From contig DJFP01000148.1 of assembly GCA_002432565.1 (NCBI GenBank), positions 1 through 7,288 on the forward strand: a stretch of 7,288 nt of DNA. The letters run 5' to 3'. Each line of letters opens with the position of its first letter. The first letter of the stretch is position 1. Source of the DNA: Flavobacteriales bacterium UBA5869 (GTDB lineage: Bacteria > Bacteroidota > Bacteroidia > Flavobacteriales_D > Crocinitomicaceae). A program made the translations under genes and the position numbers. Shown piece by piece: positions 4,759 through 7,288 of the stretch. The notes beneath the pieces are model-generated. The model saw nothing but the letters and a program-made list of their open reading frames with translations, was not told the DNA's origin and did not search any database.

Positions 4759-6546
4759 ATGAAACACTCATTCATTCTATTCATCACCTTTATTTTTTGT
4801 TCTTTTTTGGGATTTTCGCAATCTCTAATAGTTCCCCCTGTGACTCTTTATGCGACCGAAGATGCGCATACTTATTCAGGATCATCAGGAACAAATTACG
4901 GAACAATTGGAACTATGAATGTCTCTGTTGTTTCTGGGCCACAGTTCTACAGAAGTTTCCTAAAGTTTAATCTGTCGTCAATCCCATCCAATGCAGTTAT
5001 TACTTCAGCTATTTTGAAGCTGACTCCAAGTGGCACAGAAAATGTTGCGACAACAAATTCGACACAGTTACGTTTAGATATTTGTAATAGCTCATGGACT
5101 GAAACCGGAATTAACCATACATCAAATATTTCAGGTATTAGCTTTTATCCTGGAGTTACGGTTTCTAATTTGGTTTCATCCAAAAGAGAGATCCAGATTA
5201 AGGACTTTGTTCAAGGGATAATTGAAGGACGTATACCAAATAATGGTTTCCGTCTTAAAAAGAATGACGAAACAACAGTTCTTAATACAACATATTATAC
5301 TCGAGAAGATGCAACTTTAAGTAATAGACCACAACTGGTCATCCAGTACTACTTAAGGCCTTATGTAAGTGCAGCAACTATTGTACATACCAGTTCATTA
5401 AGCAGTACAGATGGTTCCATTTCTCCTATTGTAACGAACGGATCTAATACTTTAATGACCTATCGTTGGTATAATTCAAGTGGGATTCAGATAGCAACGA
5501 CACAGAATTTAATAGGTGTCGGAAAAGGTTGGTATGGATTGAAATACTATGGAGGAACCGTTGGAGATACCTCTTACCAGGCATTTATTGTAGGGACCGA
5601 ATGCGAAGATATTTCTTTCACATTTGATCCAGGCCCGAATTATATTGACGATGCTAATACTTCAGATAAAATTCTTGGTAGTGGACCCACAGCCTTCAAC
5701 TATCAGACTGCAAATTATGGGACGACTGCAGGCTCAATTACTCAAAGAGCACCTGATGGAAGTGTGTGGTACAATCAAAAGTCACTCTTTCGATTTCGCC
5801 TTTGGATAGATCCTGCTTGTCAAGTTAATTCTGCTAATATGACTCTAACTGGTTTGAATCATTTTATGTCTGCCGTAACAAATGCATCTGAATTTGCTTT
5901 GAACACCAATGATTGGACTGAATTGGGAGTTGCCTATACAAATGCTCCAACATTCACCACTGCCGGTAAAATAAACCTGGCTGCAATTCCAAGTGGAAAT
6001 GCGAGCCAAACAACTGATATAGCTAGTTTCTTTAACATCTGGAAAAACAATAATGTAAATAATTTTGGTTTTGTCCTTCAACTTCAATCCTTTGCGAGTG
6101 ACGTATCCAGACGTATGCAGTTTCATTCGTCTGATGCAACAACTGCAAGTAACAGACCAAAAGTTGTTTTTTCGATTCATGTGATTAATAATTGTGATAA
6201 CACTTCCTTTAGTCAGTTGACAGATAAAACAGATGCCGGCTTTGCTACTACATTCAATAACACTTTAAAGTTCTTTTTTACAGAAGAGTACACTATTGCC
6301 AGCGGGAAAAAGTTACCGCTAAAAATCTTCAATGAAGATAATGTTGCTATAGCCGGGATCGATTTCAACGGTTCTGCAATTCCCGGGATCTCATTGACTC
6401 TTCCGGCTATCAACTATGTAACAGACAAAAACTTTGTTTCTCTGTCTCTTTCAGGATTAAGTCTTACAAATGGTAAGTTCTACACCCTTGAATTTACCAA
6501 TACACTTGGAGAAAAGAAATATTTGAAATTTAAATATACCAACTAA
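4759..6546 (+). CDS. Secreted protein with two DNRLRE (CBM96-type) domains and an SprB-repeat-like module
   Basis: A 595-residue exported protein. Signal peptide: residues 1-21, ending 'SFLGFSQ'. Domain 1 (about 27-198) is a DNRLRE beta-sandwich: it opens 'ATEDAHTYSGSSGTNYGT', has 'YRSFLKFNLSSIP' and closes 'YYTREDATLSNRPQLVIQY'. Residues about 203-278 resemble an SprB repeat ('STDGSISPIV ... YRWYNSSG ... NLIGVGKGWYGLKY'). Domain 2 (about 292-474) is a second, more divergent DNRLRE copy, from 'DDANTSDKILGSG' to 'FHSSDATTASNRPKVVFSI'. Residues about 480-595 form an unrecognised beta-rich C-terminal domain ending 'KKYLKFKYTN'. DNRLRE domains occur in cell-wall-associated and RHS proteins such as WapA and may bind polysaccharide. 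The stop overlaps the start of the RHS-like gene as TAATG, so the two are probably made together and may interact. No catalytic residues are apparent. Confidence 0.85.
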   Translation: MKHSFILFITFIFCSFLGFSQSLIVPPVTLYATEDAHTYSGSSGTNYGTIGTMNVSVVSGPQFYRSFLKFNLSSIPSNAVITSAILKLTPSGTENVATTNSTQLRLDICNSSWTETGINHTSNISGISFYPGVTVSNLVSSKREIQIKDFVQGIIEGRIPNNGFRLKKNDETTVLNTTYYTREDATLSNRPQLVIQYYLRPYVSAATIVHTSSLSSTDGSISPIVTNGSNTLMTYRWYNSSGIQIATTQNLIGVGKGWYGLKYYGGTVGDTSYQAFIVGTECEDISFTFDPGPNYIDDANTSDKILGSGPTAFNYQTANYGTTAGSITQRAPDGSVWYNQKSLFRFRLWIDPACQVNSANMTLTGLNHFMSAVTNASEFALNTNDWTELGVAYTNAPTFTTAGKINLAAIPSGNASQTTDIASFFNIWKNNNVNNFGFVLQLQSFASDVSRRMQFHSSDATTASNRPKVVFSIHVINNCDNTSFSQLTDKTDAGFATTFNNTLKFFFTEEYTIASGKKLPLKIFNEDNVAIAGIDFNGSAIPGISLTLPAINYVTDKNFVSLSLSGLSLTNGKFYTLEFTNTLGEKKYLKFKYTN

Positions 6547-7288
6547 TGACAATCACCAACATCAGAAAAAACAGGGTATTCAAAGCGACGAATATCTTTT
6601 TGATTTATGCGTTGCTTTTGGATATTACGGTTCCATTTGCTCAAACGATGGATAAAATTTTGACAGATCATCGGGTTGCTTACACTCCGGAACCGGTGAT
6701 TCTTCCTTTGAGTTCAAAACCTAGTGAAGAAGTTTTAACAGAGAAATCTGTAGATTTTCCGGAGGACGAAATAACCGGAAAAATGACTCGTTCTGCCTCT
6801 ATCGGTGAAAAAATGACTGCTATTCAACAAACAGTTGCATTAGCTGCTCCCGGAGCGGGTGGAAGTGGTTTTTCGATTAACAGCACAGACCAAATGGTAG
6901 ATCCTTTTACTGGAGATTTTACTTACACTATTCCATTGATGGATGTAGAGGGGTATCCAATTAATTTGAGCTATAATTCAAATGTAACCATGAACACGGA
7001 GGCTTCCTGGGTTGGTTTGGGATGGAACCTGAATGTAGGCTCCATTGAGCGTGAAATGCGTGGAATTCCGGATGAATTTGACGGAACGCAAAGTGTTGAT
7101 CGAGTTGTCAATCAACTGGATCAACAAACCGTTGGTTTCAAAAAAGGAAAATACCTTGCGATGAATTTTGGTGGTCCGGTAAATGATTATATAAGTATCA
7201 ACGTCGGAAATCACCAATCAAAACTCAAAGGTTACTATAATGACACTTACCTGGGGGCTGGAAGAACACTGGATAAAAGTCGTGGAGG
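6546..7288 (+). CDS. RHS-family giant secreted protein, N-terminal fragment
   Basis: Open from the ATG at 6546-6548 to the window edge, 247 codons without a stop; the 3' part is missing. A hydrophobic segment (about 17-32, 'IFLIYALLLDITVPFAQ') after a basic start suggests a signal peptide. Residues 33-105 are a low-conservation linker. From about 110 the sequence has the N-terminal block of Bacteroidota RHS/YD-repeat and SpvB-like proteins: 'INSTDQMVDPFTGDFTYTIP' (111-130), 'LMDVEGYPINLSYNSNV' (131-147), 'EASWVGLGWNLNVGSIERE' (152-170) and 'MRGIPDEFDG' (171-180). In this family the block precedes long YD repeats forming a beta cage and a variable C-terminal domain, often a toxin or effector; none of that is inside the window, so toxin activity is inference. 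The start is set by the TAATG overlap with the DNRLRE gene, with which it probably forms one transcription unit. Confidence 0.85.
   Translation, partial: MTITNIRKNRVFKATNIFLIYALLLDITVPFAQTMDKILTDHRVAYTPEPVILPLSSKPSEEVLTEKSVDFPEDEITGKMTRSASIGEKMTAIQQTVALAAPGAGGSGFSINSTDQMVDPFTGDFTYTIPLMDVEGYPINLSYNSNVTMNTEASWVGLGWNLNVGSIEREMRGIPDEFDGTQSVDRVVNQLDQQTVGFKKGKYLAMNFGGPVNDYISINVGNHQSKLKGYYNDTYLGAGRTLDKSRG

Noticed and set aside
5845..6180. A 111-codon minus-strand frame opposite DNRLRE domain 2
   Set aside because: Antisense to a strongly supported coding region, with no recognisable motif.

Overview
The window looks like a chromosomal segment of a Bacteroidota bacterium, most likely a member of the Flavobacteriales; a Fluviicola/Crocinitomicaceae-like host is only a guess. 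The pointers are moderately AT-rich DNA, lack of purine-rich Shine-Dalgarno sites ahead of starts, signal peptides ending in the typical '...GFSQ', a DNRLRE-domain protein, and an RHS-type protein with the Bacteroidota-style block 'VDPFTGDFTYTIPL ... WVGLGWNL'. No RNA genes, insertion sequences, CRISPR arrays or phage genes were seen.

Left part (1-4518, all minus strand, so transcription runs leftward): seven tightly packed genes, every junction overlapping or abutting, that read as a type II secretion / type IV pilus-like (pseudopilus) operon. In transcription order they are a lipid-free exported protein with MORN-like repeats and a very lysine-rich tail (3598-4518), a GspK/PilX-like membrane-anchored protein with a predicted beta-solenoid ectodomain (2366-3601), a small GspI/H-like prepilin (2043-2384), a GspJ-like prepilin (1564-2046), a GspF/PilC inner-membrane platform protein (491-1576), a GspG-like major prepilin with an EF-hand-like loop (80-490), and the first 26 codons of what looks like a small A24 prepilin peptidase (1-80, runs off the window). 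No secretin (GspD) or assembly ATPase (GspE) lies inside the window.

Middle (4519-4758): a 240-bp AT-rich divergent intergenic region that must hold the promoters of both transcription units; only weak matches to the Bacteroidota promoter consensus can be seen.

Right part (4759-7288, plus strand): a 595-residue secreted protein with two DNRLRE (CBM96-type) domains around an SprB-repeat-like module, translationally overlapped (TAATG) by the start of an RHS-family giant protein whose first 247 codons are in the window. The pair resembles a WapA/RHS arrangement in which the DNRLRE part has been separated into its own polypeptide.

Reading the two halves together (inference): an envelope pseudopilus with its own processing enzyme is encoded head-to-head with a large cell-surface or secreted RHS system. 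Whether the first handles the second is untested.
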